Origin: Streptomyces sp. NBC_00442
GTDB taxonomy: Bacteria; Actinomycetota; Actinomycetes; Streptomycetales; Streptomycetaceae
Length of the DNA stretch: 64,000 nt
Direction: 5' to 3'
NCBI RefSeq assembly: GCF_036014195.1
Contig: NZ_CP107918.1
Location: 3,658,001-3,722,000 of the forward strand
Shown here: piece by piece, positions 1-10,820 of the stretch
Position numbering within the stretch: position 1 is the first letter of the stretch
How the letters are laid out: each line of letters begins with the position of its first letter
Notes under the pieces: generated by a model
The model's input: only the letters and a program-made list of their open reading frames with translations
Databases searched by the model: none
What the model was told of the DNA's origin: nothing
Translations under genes and position numbers: made by a program

Positions 1-1459
1 TCTTGGTGGGCGGATTGAGGTCGGCCTCGGTGAGCTCGGGCGGGCCGGCCTTCACGTACTTCACGAGCAGCCTGACCTCGACCACCGCGAGCACGGCGTA
101 GAGCAGCGTGAAGACGATCATCGACGTGAGGACCTCGCCCTGCGAGACGCTGGGGGAGACCGCGTCCCGGGTGCGCAGTACGCCGTAGACGACCCAGGGC
201 TGGCGGCCCATCTCGGTGAAGATCCAGCCCCACGAGTTGGCGATCAGCGGGAAGCCGAGCGTCCAGACCGCGAAGAACCAGTACCACTTGGTCAGGCGAG
301 TCCCGAGCGCCGTGTTCTTGAAGAGCACCAGGTTGGGCACTTCGTCCTCACCGGTCCTCAGCCCCGGAGCCAGCATGAACTTCTTACGGGTGAGCCAGAG
401 CCCGGCCAGGCCGATGACGAAGGACGTCATGCCGAAGCCGATCATCCAGCGGAAGCCCCAGAAGGTGACCGGAATGTTGGGCCGGTAGTCGCCGGGCCCG
501 AACTTCTGCTGCTCGGCCTTGTTGACGTCGTTGATGCCGGGGACGTACGAGGAGAAGTTGTTGTCGGCGAGGAAGGACAGGACGCCGGGCACCGAGATCT
601 CGACGTCGTTGTGGCCCTTGGCCACGTCACCCACGGCGAAGATCGAGAACGGCGCGGGCTTCTCGCCGTCCCACAGGGCCTCGGCGGCGGCCATCTTCAT
701 CGGCTGCTGCTTGAACATGACCTTGCCGAGCGAGTCGCCGCTGACGGCCGTGAGCAGCCCTCCGATCACCAGGGTGACCAGGCCCAGCCGCAGCGACATG
801 CGCATCACGGGGATGTGCTTCTTGCGGCGCAGGTGGAGGGCGGCGACGCCGACCATGAACGCGCCACCGGTGAGGAAGGCCGCGGTCAGGGTGTGGAAGA
901 CGACGACCAGGGTGGTGTCCTGGGTCAGGACCTTCCAGAAGTCGGTGAGTTCCGCGCGTCCGGTGACCTTGTTGAGCTTGAAGCCGACCGGGTGCTGCAT
1001 CCAGGAGTTGGCCGCCAGGATGAAGTAGGCGGACAGGATGGTCCCGATGGAGACCATCCAGATGCAGGCGCAGTGGATCTTCTTCGGCAGCTTGTCCCAG
1101 CCGAAGATCCACAGCCCGATGAAGGTCGACTCGAAGAAGAAGGCGATGAGCGCCTCGAAGGCGAGCGGGGCACCGAAGATGTCGCCGACGAAGCGCGAGT
1201 AGTCGGACCAGTTCATGCCGAACTGGAATTCCTGGACAATGCCCGTGACCACACCCATCGCGATGTTGATCAGAAAGAGCTTGCCCCAGAACTTGGTCGC
1301 CTTGAGGTACTTGTCCTTGCCGGTTCGCACCCAGGCGGTCTCCAGGCCGGCGACGAGCGCGGCGAGCGAGATCGTCAAGGGGACGAAGAGGAAGTGGTAG
1401 ACGGTGGTGATGCCGAACTGCCATCGCGCCAGGGTCTCCGGCGCCAGAGCCAGGTCCAC
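1..1459 (-). CDS. cydA: Cytochrome bd ubiquinol oxidase subunit I (3' end beyond the window)
   Basis: This is the quinol-oxidising, haem-carrying subunit of the high-affinity cytochrome bd terminal oxidase in the cytoplasmic membrane. About 486 codons are visible and the last residues lie beyond the left edge. Translation from the GTG at 1459 opens with VDLALAPETLARWQFG and then YHFLFVPLT, where His22 aligns with the conserved haem b595 ligand near the N terminus (E. coli His19). Many hydrophobic helices follow. An AGGAGAG ribosome site precedes the GTG. A Rex-type operator lies about 85 bp upstream, so expression probably responds to NADH/NAD+. cydB is expected next, outside the window. Confidence 0.95.
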   Translation of the reverse strand, partial: MDLALAPETLARWQFGITTVYHFLFVPLTISLAALVAGLETAWVRTGKDKYLKATKFWGKLFLINIAMGVVTGIVQEFQFGMNWSDYSRFVGDIFGAPLAFEALIAFFFESTFIGLWIFGWDKLPKKIHCACIWMVSIGTILSAYFILAANSWMQHPVGFKLNKVTGRAELTDFWKVLTQDTTLVVVFHTLTAAFLTGGAFMVGVAALHLRRKKHIPVMRMSLRLGLVTLVIGGLLTAVSGDSLGKVMFKQQPMKMAAAEALWDGEKPAPFSIFAVGDVAKGHNDVEISVPGVLSFLADNNFSSYVPGINDVNKAEQQKFGPGDYRPNIPVTFWGFRWMIGFGMTSFVIGLAGLWLTRKKFMLAPGLRTGEDEVPNLVLFKNTALGTRLTKWYWFFAVWTLGFPLIANSWGWIFTEMGRQPWVVYGVLRTRDAVSPSVSQGEVLTSMIVFTLLYAVLAVVEVRLLVKYVKAGPPELTEADLNPPTK

Positions 1460-1544
1460 GTCGGCACTCTCCTTACATCGCCGTGGTCACAGCCGCAGGC
1501 TTGCCCCTTTAATCCGCCCGATCACGGGAGGAAGCGGGACACGC

Positions 1545-1562
1545 TTGTGAACGCGTTCACAT
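1545..1562. promoter_or_regulatory. Rex operator upstream of cydA
   Basis: TTGTGAACGCGTTCACAT contains the 16-bp perfect palindrome TGTGAACGCGTTCACA at 1546-1561. This matches the known binding site of the redox-sensing repressor Rex (TTGTGAA...TTCACAA), which in Streptomyces controls cydABCD. A further half-site, ttcacaag, follows at once (1562-1569). The site is in the cydA leader or promoter region, as expected for NADH-responsive repression. Confidence 0.9.
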
Positions 1563-1650
1563 TCACAAGCATTATGTCGTACGCACTGTCGAGCCCCCCA
1601 GGGGGGTCCCCTAGGGCGTGCGCCACATCTGCGCCACCGGGCGGAGACGG

Positions 1651-1774
1651 GAAAGAACGGGCGCGGGGGCGGGAAAGATGCGGGCACAGAGAAGGGGAAA
1701 GCGCGGGCGCAGGAGCGGGAGAGGTGTGGGCACAGGGGGCGGGAAGGCGCAGACGCAGGGGCGGGCGTGGACAC
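1651..1774. repeat. Degenerate tandem repeat, about 46-bp unit
   Basis: About 2.7 imperfect copies of a purine-rich unit lie end to end (roughly 1651-1697, 1698-1743, 1744-1774). Each contains a core like gggcgcaggagcggga followed in the first two by gtgygggcacag. The block fills the space between the cydA operator and the next gene. I see no convincing gene here. Confidence 0.6.
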
Positions 1775-1789
1775 CCTCTTCCCATCGCT

Positions 1790-1806
1790 TTCAACATCTT
1801 GTTGAA
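1790..1806. promoter_or_regulatory. Inverted repeat, possible operator
   Basis: TTCAAC-ATCTT-GTTGAA is a 6-bp inverted repeat with a 5-bp centre. It ends 9 bp before the ATG of the cyclophilin-like gene, where a bound protein would block transcription or translation initiation. The regulator is not known. Confidence 0.4.
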
Positions 1807-1815
1807 TGCGGCGCC

Positions 1816-2196
1816 ATGGAGAACCAGCTACGGATACGCATCTCATGGCCCGCGGGCAGCCTCACCGCGACCCTTGAGGAAACCCCCACGAGCACGGCGC
1901 TCGCGGGGGCACTCCCGATCACGTCCACCGCCCACACCTGGGGCGAGGAGGTCTACTTCGACACCCCGGTCTCCCTGGCCCAGGAACCGGACGCGCGCCA
2001 AGTGGTGGAGCCGGGCACGGTGGCGTTCTGGACCGACGGCGACGCGCTCGCGCTGCCGTACGGCCCCACCCCGATCTCGCGCGGTGACGAATGCCGGCTC
2101 GCCAGCCCCTGCAACATCCTCGGCCGGATCGACGGCGACCCCCGGCAGCTCGCCACGGTCCGCTCCGGCGACCCGATCCGGGTCGACGCCATCTGA
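1816..2196 (+). CDS. Cyclophilin-like fold protein
   Basis: A 126-residue protein starting MENQLRIRISWPAGSLTATLEETPTS. The N-terminal strand pattern, followed by WGEEVYFDTPV and later LPYGPTPIS and NILGRIDGD, matches the small cyclophilin-like family typified by Thermotoga TM1367. Members have a peptidyl-prolyl isomerase fold but no demonstrated reaction that I know of. There is no signal peptide, so it should be cytosolic. The ATG was chosen because the longer upstream reading frame is repeat-derived. The ribosome site is weak and an inverted repeat sits just upstream. Confidence 0.75.
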   Translation: MENQLRIRISWPAGSLTATLEETPTSTALAGALPITSTAHTWGEEVYFDTPVSLAQEPDARQVVEPGTVAFWTDGDALALPYGPTPISRGDECRLASPCNILGRIDGDPRQLATVRSGDPIRVDAI

Positions 2197-2216
2197 CCGA
2201 GCGGGCGCCGCGTACG

Positions 2217-3299
2217 TCAGACCTGCTTGCGGAAGCCCTCCGCGACCTTGAGGAACAGGTCGTTGGCCTCGCTCTCACCGATCGTGACGCGCACGCCCTC
2301 ACCGGCGAACGGCCGGACCACGACACCAGCGGCCTCGCACGCCGCGGCGAAGTCGACCGTCCGCTCCCCGAGGCGCAGCCAGACGAAGTTCGCCTGCGTC
2401 TCGGGCACGGTCCAGCCCTGCTGCACCAGACCCTCGTACACCCGGTCCCGCTCGCACACCAACGAGCCGACGCGGCCCATCAGTTCGTCCTCGGCACGCA
2501 GCGAGGCGACCGCCGCGTCCTGGGCGAGCTGGCTGACCCCGAAGGGCACGGCCGTCTTGCGCAGCGCCGCGGCGACCGGCTCGTGAGCCACCGCGAACCC
2601 GACCCGCAGCCCCGCGAGCCCGTACGCCTTGGAGAAGGTGCGCAGGACGGCCACGTTCGGACGGTCCCGGTAGATCTCGATGCCGTCCGGCACCTCGGCG
2701 TCGCGGATGAACTCCCGGTACGCCTCGTCGAGGACCACCAGGACATCGGAGGGCACCCGGTCGAGGAACCGTTCCAGCTCGGCCCTGCGCACCACGGTGC
2801 CCGTCGGGTTGTTCGGGTTGCAGACGAAGATCAGCCGGGTCCGGTCGGTGATCGCGTCCGCCATCGCGTCCAGGTCGTGCACATCGCCCGGGGTCAGCGG
2901 CACCCGGACCGACTTCGCTCCACTGATCTGGGTGATGATCGGGTACGCCTCGAAGGAGCGCCAGGCGTAGATGACCTCGTCGCCGGGGCCCGACGTGGAC
3001 TGCACCAGCGACTGCGCCACCCCCACCGAGCCGGTGCCCGTGGCCAGGTGCGCGTGCGGCACCCCGAAGCGCTCGGCCAGCTCGTTCATGAGCCCGGTGC
3101 ACGCCATGTCCGGGTAGCGGTTGAAGGCGCCCGCGGCCGCGACGGCGCTCTCCATCACGCCGGGGAGCGGCGGGTAGGGGTTCTCGTTCGAGGACAGCTT
3201 GTAGGCGACCGGCCCCTCGGACGCGGCCGCGGGCTTACCGGGCTTGTAGGTGGGGATGCCGTCCAGCTCGGCGCGCAGCTTGGGGCTCGTCTCGCTCAC
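2217..3299 (-). CDS. HisC-family aminotransferase (histidinol-phosphate or aromatic amino acid type)
   Basis: A 360-residue fold-type I PLP enzyme. The substrate-side motif NPNNPTG is near residue 160, the region [10 protein letters not shown] follows, and the Schiff-base lysine lies in [13 protein letters not shown] near residue 222. A conserved arginine is in GVRVTIG at the C terminus. Length fits HisC/Pat enzymes, which transaminate histidinol phosphate or aromatic amino acids. It stands alone rather than in a his operon, so a phenylalanine/aromatic aminotransferase role is equally possible. The GTG at 3299 was chosen because GAGGAGG lies just upstream. Confidence 0.88.
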   Translation of the reverse strand: MSETSPKLRAELDGIPTYKPGKPAAASEGPVAYKLSSNENPYPPLPGVMESAVAAAGAFNRYPDMACTGLMNELAERFGVPHAHLATGTGSVGVAQSLVQSTSGPGDEVIYAWRSFEAYPIITQISGAKSVRVPLTPGDVHDLDAMADAITDRTRLIFVCNPNNPTGTVVRRAELERFLDRVPSDVLVVLDEAYREFIRDAEVPDGIEIYRDRPNVAVLRTFSKAYGLAGLRVGFAVAHEPVAAALRKTAVPFGVSQLAQDAAVASLRAEDELMGRVGSLVCERDRVYEGLVQQGWTVPETQANFVWLRLGERTVDFAAACEAAGVVVRPFAGEGVRVTIGESEANDLFLKVAEGFRKQV

Positions 3300-3708
3300 C
3301 GCAGGTCCTCCTCGACCGTCGCGTACAGATGCTGTGCACGCCGCCGCGGACAGCTCCGTACACATCCAATACTCCTCACCTTATGAGGATTCGGCTTCCC
3401 TGCGAATAGCGGACGGGACGCCGGTTCCGGCGGGCCGACGAGCAGGGGGGGAGCGCTCGCCGCCCTGGCGCGCGCCGGTGGCCCGCGCCCTGGCGCGCAT
3501 CACCCGTGAAGGTGAGTTGAGACCTCTTCGAGACCTCGGACAGGTGGCAGCCGCCCAGGGATCGACAAGCGCCACCACAACGTCCGACCCATGAACTCCC
3601 TTGCAAGGCAAGGTCATTGACTGTTTTTGATCATGCAGAAACGTGCCTGTCAACGCGTGCATATGCACCCGGGCCAACCGCGCGTCATCGCCCTACTATC
3701 GGCACGCC
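3300..3708. other. Intergenic region between hisC-like and LacI-type genes
   Basis: About 410 bp between divergent genes. I find no supported gene. The right half is comparatively AT-rich (around 3610-3640, with ctgtttttgatcatgc) and carries the palindrome listed at 3657-3668, so it probably holds the regulator's promoter and operator. Confidence 0.6.
3657..3668. promoter_or_regulatory. Palindrome, candidate operator of the LacI-type regulator
   Basis: GTGCATATGCAC is a perfect 12-bp palindrome 40 bp upstream of the regulator's ATG. LacI-type proteins usually bind short even palindromes near their own promoter, so autoregulation is plausible. Inference from position and symmetry only. Confidence 0.4.
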
Positions 3709-4860
3709 ATGACAGCAGCAGGGAAGCACCAGGTGAGCCGGTCGACCGGTCGCCGGCTGGGGCGGGCGGGCATTCGGGACGTGGCCGCCGCCGCCGGTGT
3801 CTCCATCACGACCGTCTCAGACGCGCTCAACGGCAAGGGCCGGCTCCCCGACGCCACCCGCCGCCACGTCCGCGAGGTCGCAGACCGGCTGGGCTACCGC
3901 CCATCCGCAGCGGCCCGCACGCTCCGTACCGGCAAGTCCGGCCTCATCGGCCTGACCGTGACGACCTACGGGGATGAACCTTTCACCTTCACCGAATTCG
4001 CCTACTTCGCCGAGATGGCGAGAGCCGCGACCTCCGCGGCGCTGGCCCGCGGCTACGCCCTCGTCATCCTTCCCGCCACCTCACGCCGCAGCCCGGCGGA
4101 CGTCTGGTCGAACGTCGCCCTCGACGGCACCGTCGTCATCGACCCCTCCGACCAGGACCCCGTCGTCACCGAACTCGTACGCCAGGGCCTTCCCGTCGTC
4201 TCCGACGGCCGCCCGGCGGGCAGCCTGCCCGTCACGGCGTGGGTGGACAACGACCACGAGGCCGCCGTGCTCGACCTGCTCGACCATCTCGCCGCAGCCG
4301 GCGCCCGCCGGATCGGACTGCTCACCGGAACCACCACCGACACCTACACCCGCCTGTCCACCGAGGCCTATCTGACCTGGTGCGGACGGGTCGGCCAGGA
4401 CCCGGTGTACGAGTCCTACCCGGCCCACGACCCCTGTGCGGGCGCCGTCGCAGCCGACCGGCTGCTCGCCCGCCCGGACCGGCCGGACGCCGTCTACGGA
4501 CTCTTCGACCCCAACGGCACCGACCTGCTCGCGGCCGCCCGGCGCTACGGGCTGCGCGTACCGGAGGACCTGCTCCTGGTGTGCTGCAGCGAATCCACCG
4601 TGTACGCCACGACCGAACCGCCCATCACCACCCTCTCGCTGAAACCACGGCGCATCGGCACGGCCGTCGTCCAGCTGCTCATCGACGCGATCGAAGGGAT
4701 CGACAACGGCCACCCCATCGAGCAGGTGATACCGACGGAACTGATCGTGCGGACGTCGTCCCAACGCCGTCCGCCGCGCACCACGGTCAGCCCGCCGCGC
4801 TCACCGGCGCAGGGCCAGTCCGGTCCGTCCGGCCAACCGGGTCAGCCCGGACAGAACTGA
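3709..4860 (+). CDS. LacI-family transcriptional regulator
   Basis: A 383-residue repressor-type protein. The helix-turn-helix is at about residues 21-45 (IRDVAAAAGVSITTVSDALNGKG) and the hinge helix follows (RPSAAARTLRTGKSGLIGL). A periplasmic-binding-protein-like effector domain runs to about residue 350, and the Pro/Gln/Gly-rich tail is probably disordered. The ligand cannot be read from the sequence, and no sugar operon is adjacent. The ATG at 3709 is preferred because a GTG 22 codons earlier would place the palindrome inside the gene. A strong terminator follows. Confidence 0.9.
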   Translation: MTAAGKHQVSRSTGRRLGRAGIRDVAAAAGVSITTVSDALNGKGRLPDATRRHVREVADRLGYRPSAAARTLRTGKSGLIGLTVTTYGDEPFTFTEFAYFAEMARAATSAALARGYALVILPATSRRSPADVWSNVALDGTVVIDPSDQDPVVTELVRQGLPVVSDGRPAGSLPVTAWVDNDHEAAVLDLLDHLAAAGARRIGLLTGTTTDTYTRLSTEAYLTWCGRVGQDPVYESYPAHDPCAGAVAADRLLARPDRPDAVYGLFDPNGTDLLAAARRYGLRVPEDLLLVCCSESTVYATTEPPITTLSLKPRRIGTAVVQLLIDAIEGIDNGHPIEQVIPTELIVRTSSQRRPPRTTVSPPRSPAQGQSGPSGQPGQPGQN

Positions 4861-4865
4861 GGGGG

Positions 4866-4897
4866 CGTCCGGCCGGGTGACACCACCCGGCCGGACG
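4866..4897 (+). terminator. Hairpin terminator after the LacI-type gene
   Basis: Perfect 14-bp arms (4866-4879 and 4884-4897, CGTCCGGCCGGGTG and its complement) around a 4-base loop, beginning 6 bp after the stop codon. There is no T-tract, as is usual in Streptomyces. Confidence 0.75.
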
Positions 4898-5118
4898 ATG
4901 GGGGCCCCGGGCCGTCAGAACGGCGAAGATCAGCCGGGATCGGACCGCCACATTGAGGACATAACCACCCGCTAACCCTGCTCGCACCCGGATTGACCAC
5001 CCCTGGTGCGTCACACAGCATGAGGCGCATTCCTATGATGGGCGCACGACACCACGGATCGCTGCCCGACCTGGCGGATCCCACGGTGTACGGCTGCGCG
5101 ACGGTGGTGGAGGGGTCG

Positions 5119-6375
5119 ATGACTCAGGGGGCCGGTCAGGGACCCGTGCGGACGGAGACGTTGCGTGACTTCCGGGTGCCGCCGTACGCGCAACAGACCC
5201 CCGTGCCACCACCCGGGGAACAGGGCTCGTGGCCGCCGCCGCCCGCTCCGGAACTCCACCAGGAGCCGGCGGCCCCGGGGTTCCACCCGGCGCCCGGGTC
5301 CGTGGAACCTCGCCCGATGACGGCGACTCCGGAATTCCGTCAAGAGCAGCCGGCCCCGGAGTTCCGTCCGGAGCCCCCGGCCGCCCCGCCCGGGGCGCCC
5401 GCGCCCCAGGAGCCCGCGGCGGTACCCGGCGCAAGCGCCTATCCAGGTGACGAGCCGCCCGAGGGGTACACCCCGACCGCCCGCGACCTCCCGATCATCA
5501 ACCGGGGGGACACCGTCCAGGTGCCCGTGGTCGAGCCCGCCCCCGTGCAGACGCCCGACGGCCCCGGCCCGCTGTACGTCGTCGGAGATGTCCACGGCTA
5601 CCTCGACGAACTCCTGGCCGCCCTGCGCCGGCAGGGACTCATCGACGAATCCGGCAACTGGGCCGCCGGCACCGCCCGCCTGTGGTTCCTCGGCGACTTC
5701 ACCGACCGCGGCCCCGACGGCATCGGCGTCATCGACCTGGTCATGCGTCTCTCCGCCGAGGCCGCGGCCGCCGGCGGCTACTGCAAGGCCCTCATGGGCA
5801 ACCACGAACTGCTGCTCATCGGCGCCAAGCGGTTCGCCGACACCCCGGTCAACTCCGGCGCGGGCACGGCCACTTTCCAGGCTGCCTGGCTGCTCAACGG
5901 CGGCCAGAAGTCCGACATGGACCGGCTCCAGGACGTACACCTGCAGTGGATGTCCCGTCTCGACGCGATCGAGCAGGAGGACGACCACCTGCTGATGCAC
6001 TCCGACACGACCGCCTATCTGGACTACGGCGACTCCATCGAGGCGGTCAACGACACCGTCCACGCGATCCTCAACCGCAACGACGCCGACGAGTGCTGGG
6101 ACCTGTTCCGCAAACTCACCAAGCGGTTCGCGTTCCGCGACGGCCCCGACGCCGCCCGCGAGCTGCTCGCGGCGTACGGCGGGCGGCGCGTGGTGCACGG
6201 CCACAGCCCGATCCCGTATCTGCTCGGCGAGGTCGGCACCGAGGACGGCGAGGAGGACTCGCGCCCCGTGGTCGAGGGGCCGCACCTGTATGCCGACGGT
6301 CTTGCCATCGCCATGGACGGCGGCGTGACCATGGCCGGAAAGCTGCTGGTCCAGCAACTCCCGCTGCATGACTGA
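5119..6375 (+). CDS. Metallophosphoesterase (PPP-type serine/threonine phosphatase-like)
   Basis: A 418-residue protein with a Pro/Glu-rich, probably disordered N-terminal third (residues 1-150). The calcineurin-like phosphatase domain carries GDVHG (about 156-160), GDFTDRG (about 192-198), GNHE (about 226-229) and HGH (about 360-362), the bimetal ligands of the PPP family. It should hydrolyse phosphoesters, probably on proteins, but the substrate is unknown. No signal peptide or membrane segment is seen. The ATG at 5119 was chosen for the GGAGGGG site upstream. The open frame extends 42 codons further without a better start. Confidence 0.85.
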   Translation: MTQGAGQGPVRTETLRDFRVPPYAQQTPVPPPGEQGSWPPPPAPELHQEPAAPGFHPAPGSVEPRPMTATPEFRQEQPAPEFRPEPPAAPPGAPAPQEPAAVPGASAYPGDEPPEGYTPTARDLPIINRGDTVQVPVVEPAPVQTPDGPGPLYVVGDVHGYLDELLAALRRQGLIDESGNWAAGTARLWFLGDFTDRGPDGIGVIDLVMRLSAEAAAAGGYCKALMGNHELLLIGAKRFADTPVNSGAGTATFQAAWLLNGGQKSDMDRLQDVHLQWMSRLDAIEQEDDHLLMHSDTTAYLDYGDSIEAVNDTVHAILNRNDADECWDLFRKLTKRFAFRDGPDAARELLAAYGGRRVVHGHSPIPYLLGEVGTEDGEEDSRPVVEGPHLYADGLAIAMDGGVTMAGKLLVQQLPLHD

Positions 6376-6554
6376 CGGGTGACCGGGAAGGCGTTCAGCA
6401 AAGCGCCGGGTATGCCATTTCCGGAAACACCCTGTCTCCCGGTGCCGTAGCGGCTCTACCATCGGGTTATCCGTAGCAGGCTCTCCTCCGTTTCCGCCCA
6501 ACTGCCCGTTCACCAGGCGGGCTTCCCGGCCCTACGGAGCATCGGGGGATGCAC

Positions 6555-7394
6555 ATGAACAGCGCTCCGCACCTGCTTCCCGAGGACCGCCAGGAGTTCG
6601 AGCGGATCCTCGACGAGGCGCTGCGCACCGCGCACGAACGGCCCGGTCTTTCCGGTATCGGCGAACGCCTCAACGCCGTGCAGCTGCGCACCATGGTGCT
6701 GGCCGCCGGCACGTTCATCACCGAGCGGGCGGGGCCCGAGTACGACAACTACGTCAAGGCGCGCCAGGCGTTGAGGGCATCCGGCGACGCCACCACCCAC
6801 GACTCGGCCCTGCTGCTCACCGACGGCACACCGCTGGAGCCCTCGGGCGCGGGCGTCGGCGCCGTCGTCACCGTGCTGGCCCCCGTGCTGGCAGGCACCG
6901 CTGCCGCGATCTTCCTGCTGGTCGGCTACATCCTGAAGATGCTCAACCCGGTGCCCACGTTCGCCGGCACCATGGTGACGGCCGGCTGGTTCTTCGGCGC
7001 GCTGACCGCCGCCGCGATCCTCGCCGCCGCCGTCGGGCTGCTGATCACGGCGGTGCGCAACGGCGCGACGCAGGTGGTGGCCGTCGACGAGGCCCACGAG
7101 GCGGACGCGCCGGACGAACACGTCCAGGAACTCTCCCGCGCCCGCGAGGCATGGCGCCACGCCCTCCTGGAGCGCGGCATCTACCCCTTCCTGCGCGACG
7201 CGCTCGCCGACCCGAGCGTCGACCCCGCCGCCCCGGCACGCCGCCGCCCGACCGGCCGGATCCCCTCCCTCGGCTACGACCGCCCGGGTTTCGACAGCCC
7301 CGACCAGGGCGACTCCCCCTCCGGCCACCCCAGCTTCACCAGCCCGGACTTCACAAGCCCCGACTTCGGGGGCCCGGAACGCCAGCCGGACTGA
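6555..7394 (+). CDS. Membrane protein of unknown function, two transmembrane segments
   Basis: A 279-residue protein I cannot name. The N-terminal 80 residues are soluble and charged (PEDRQEFERILDEALRTA). Two hydrophobic segments lie at about residues 100-128 (VGAVVTVLAPVLAGTAAAIFLLVGYIL) and 138-165. A cytosolic-looking tail ends in a Ser/Pro/Phe-rich stretch with repeated FTSPDF. Start ATG 6555 was preferred over 6549 because GGGGG is six bases before it. It looks like a conserved actinobacterial membrane protein, function unknown. Confidence 0.75.
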   Translation: MNSAPHLLPEDRQEFERILDEALRTAHERPGLSGIGERLNAVQLRTMVLAAGTFITERAGPEYDNYVKARQALRASGDATTHDSALLLTDGTPLEPSGAGVGAVVTVLAPVLAGTAAAIFLLVGYILKMLNPVPTFAGTMVTAGWFFGALTAAAILAAAVGLLITAVRNGATQVVAVDEAHEADAPDEHVQELSRAREAWRHALLERGIYPFLRDALADPSVDPAAPARRRPTGRIPSLGYDRPGFDSPDQGDSPSGHPSFTSPDFTSPDFGGPERQPD

Positions 7395-7460
7395 TCCGCC
7401 CGCGCTCGGCGGCCGCTCCCGGAAGCCATCGGCTCCCGGGGCAGCGCGCCGCTCTTCGCC

Positions 7461-9352
<1,892 letters not shown>

Positions 9353-9437
9353 CCGCGTGTGCAAAGGTGCCACCACGCTAGCGCCCTCACTGGCGCGCTG
9401 AACAGAGGGCCCCCTCTGTTCTTGCGATGATCGGGCG

Positions 9438-10787
9438 GTGACCTCACCAGAACCGCACCCTCCGCACCCTCCCGGCGGATCCGGCCACGGACACGGCCAC
9501 TCGCACAGCCACGGGCCCGCCGCACCCGTGTCGAAGCACCTGCGCAAAGTCATCGCCGCGGTGCTGATTCCCTTCTCCACGGCGGTACTTGTGGGGCTCG
9601 TGGTGCTCTGGCCCGGTGGCGCTCCACCGCATCAGCGGACCGGGGTCGGCTTCGACCGCCAGACCCAGCAGGCCAAGGTCATTAAAGTGGACAAAGTGGA
9701 CTGCGCATCGGTCAACGCCGGTCAAGCTCCATCGAACGGCGACACCTCCACCGCCGAGAGCCGGCAGGCAAGGGAGGAGGCTCCGAGGAAGTGGTGCGGG
9801 AAGGCCACCGTCGAGGTCACCTCGGGCAAGGAGAAGGGCCGCACCTTCACCGAGATCGTCCAGCCCGACTCGCCCCGCCAACTGCGCGCCAGCCAGGGCG
9901 TGATCGTCTCGTACGCGCCCGACGCGCCGCATGACCTGCAGTATTCGGTGACCGATGTGAACCGGCGGTTCCCGATGGCCCTGCTCGCGGGGATCTTCGC
10001 CCTCGCGGTCGTGCTCGTCGGCCGGCTGCGCGGGGTGATGGCGCTGGTGGCACTGGTGGTCTCGTTCGCCGTCCTGACCCTGTTCATCCTTCCGGCGGTG
10101 TTGCAGGGTTCCAATCCGCTGCTTGTGGCGGTGGTCGGCGCAAGCGCCATCATGCTGATCGCGCTCTACATGTGCCACGGCCTGTCCGCACGCACCTCCG
10201 TCGCCGTCCTCGGCACCCTCGTCTCACTGATGCTGATCGGCGTGCTCGGCTCGCTCTTCATCGGCTGGGCCGCGCTCACCGGCAACACCGACGACAACAC
10301 CGGCCTCATCCACGGCCTCTACCCGAACATCGACATGTCCGGCCTGCTGCTCGCCGGCGTCATCATCGGCTCCCTCGGCGTGCTCGACGATGTGACGGTC
10401 ACCCAGACCTCCGCCGTCTGGGAACTGCACGAGGCGAATCCGACGATGGGCCCGCGGGGGCTGTACCGGGCGGGCATCCGGATCGGCCGGGACCACATCG
10501 CGTCGGTGGTCAACACGCTGGTACTCGCCTATGCGGGCGCCGCGCTGCCCCTTTTGCTGCTGTTCTCGATCGCGCAGAGCAGTGTGGGCACCGTGGCCAA
10601 CAGCGAGCTCGTGGCGGAGGAGGTCGTGCGCACCCTCGTCGGATCGATCGGGCTTGTCGCCTCGGTGCCGCTGACCACGGCGCTGGCCGCCCTGGTGGTC
10701 TCCGCAGACCGTGCGGCCCCCGACGGCCGCACGGCGCCGCGGCTGGTCGCGAAGCGCGGCGCGGGCGGCCACCGCCGCAGGAAGTAG
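9438..10787 (+). CDS. YibE/F-like multispanning membrane protein
   Basis: A 449-residue membrane protein. After a His-rich N terminus (GHGHGHSHSHG, about residues 17-27) comes one helix, an extracytoplasmic domain of about 100 residues, and then about seven helices with the YibE/F patterns FPMALLAGIFALAVVLVGRLRGVMAL and GVLDDVTVTQTSAVWEL. The function of YibE/F is not established. The histidine cluster could bind metal, but that is inference. The GTG start has only a weak ribosome site. Transcribed toward ssgA. Confidence 0.82.
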   Translation: MTSPEPHPPHPPGGSGHGHGHSHSHGPAAPVSKHLRKVIAAVLIPFSTAVLVGLVVLWPGGAPPHQRTGVGFDRQTQQAKVIKVDKVDCASVNAGQAPSNGDTSTAESRQAREEAPRKWCGKATVEVTSGKEKGRTFTEIVQPDSPRQLRASQGVIVSYAPDAPHDLQYSVTDVNRRFPMALLAGIFALAVVLVGRLRGVMALVALVVSFAVLTLFILPAVLQGSNPLLVAVVGASAIMLIALYMCHGLSARTSVAVLGTLVSLMLIGVLGSLFIGWAALTGNTDDNTGLIHGLYPNIDMSGLLLAGVIIGSLGVLDDVTVTQTSAVWELHEANPTMGPRGLYRAGIRIGRDHIASVVNTLVLAYAGAALPLLLLFSIAQSSVGTVANSELVAEEVVRTLVGSIGLVASVPLTTALAALVVSADRAAPDGRTAPRLVAKRGAGGHRRRK

Positions 10788-10820
10788 CGGGTCAGCCCGC
10801 CAAGTAGCGGGTCAGCCCGC
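10782..10820. repeat. Tandem 20-bp duplication across two convergent stop codons
   Basis: The sequence aagtagcgggtcagcccgc occurs at 10782-10800 and again at 10802-10820. The left copy contains the TAG of the YibE/F gene and the right copy contains the stop of ssgA. Each copy carries a small GCGGG/CCCGC hairpin, so the duplication may form a bidirectional terminator. Confidence 0.8.

Noticed and set aside
611..2251. Long plus-strand open frame (546 codons) opposite cydA
   Set aside because: It is the antisense of cydA plus the repeat region. Composition is Asp/Gly/Arg-rich as in GC-driven shadow frames, with no family pattern.
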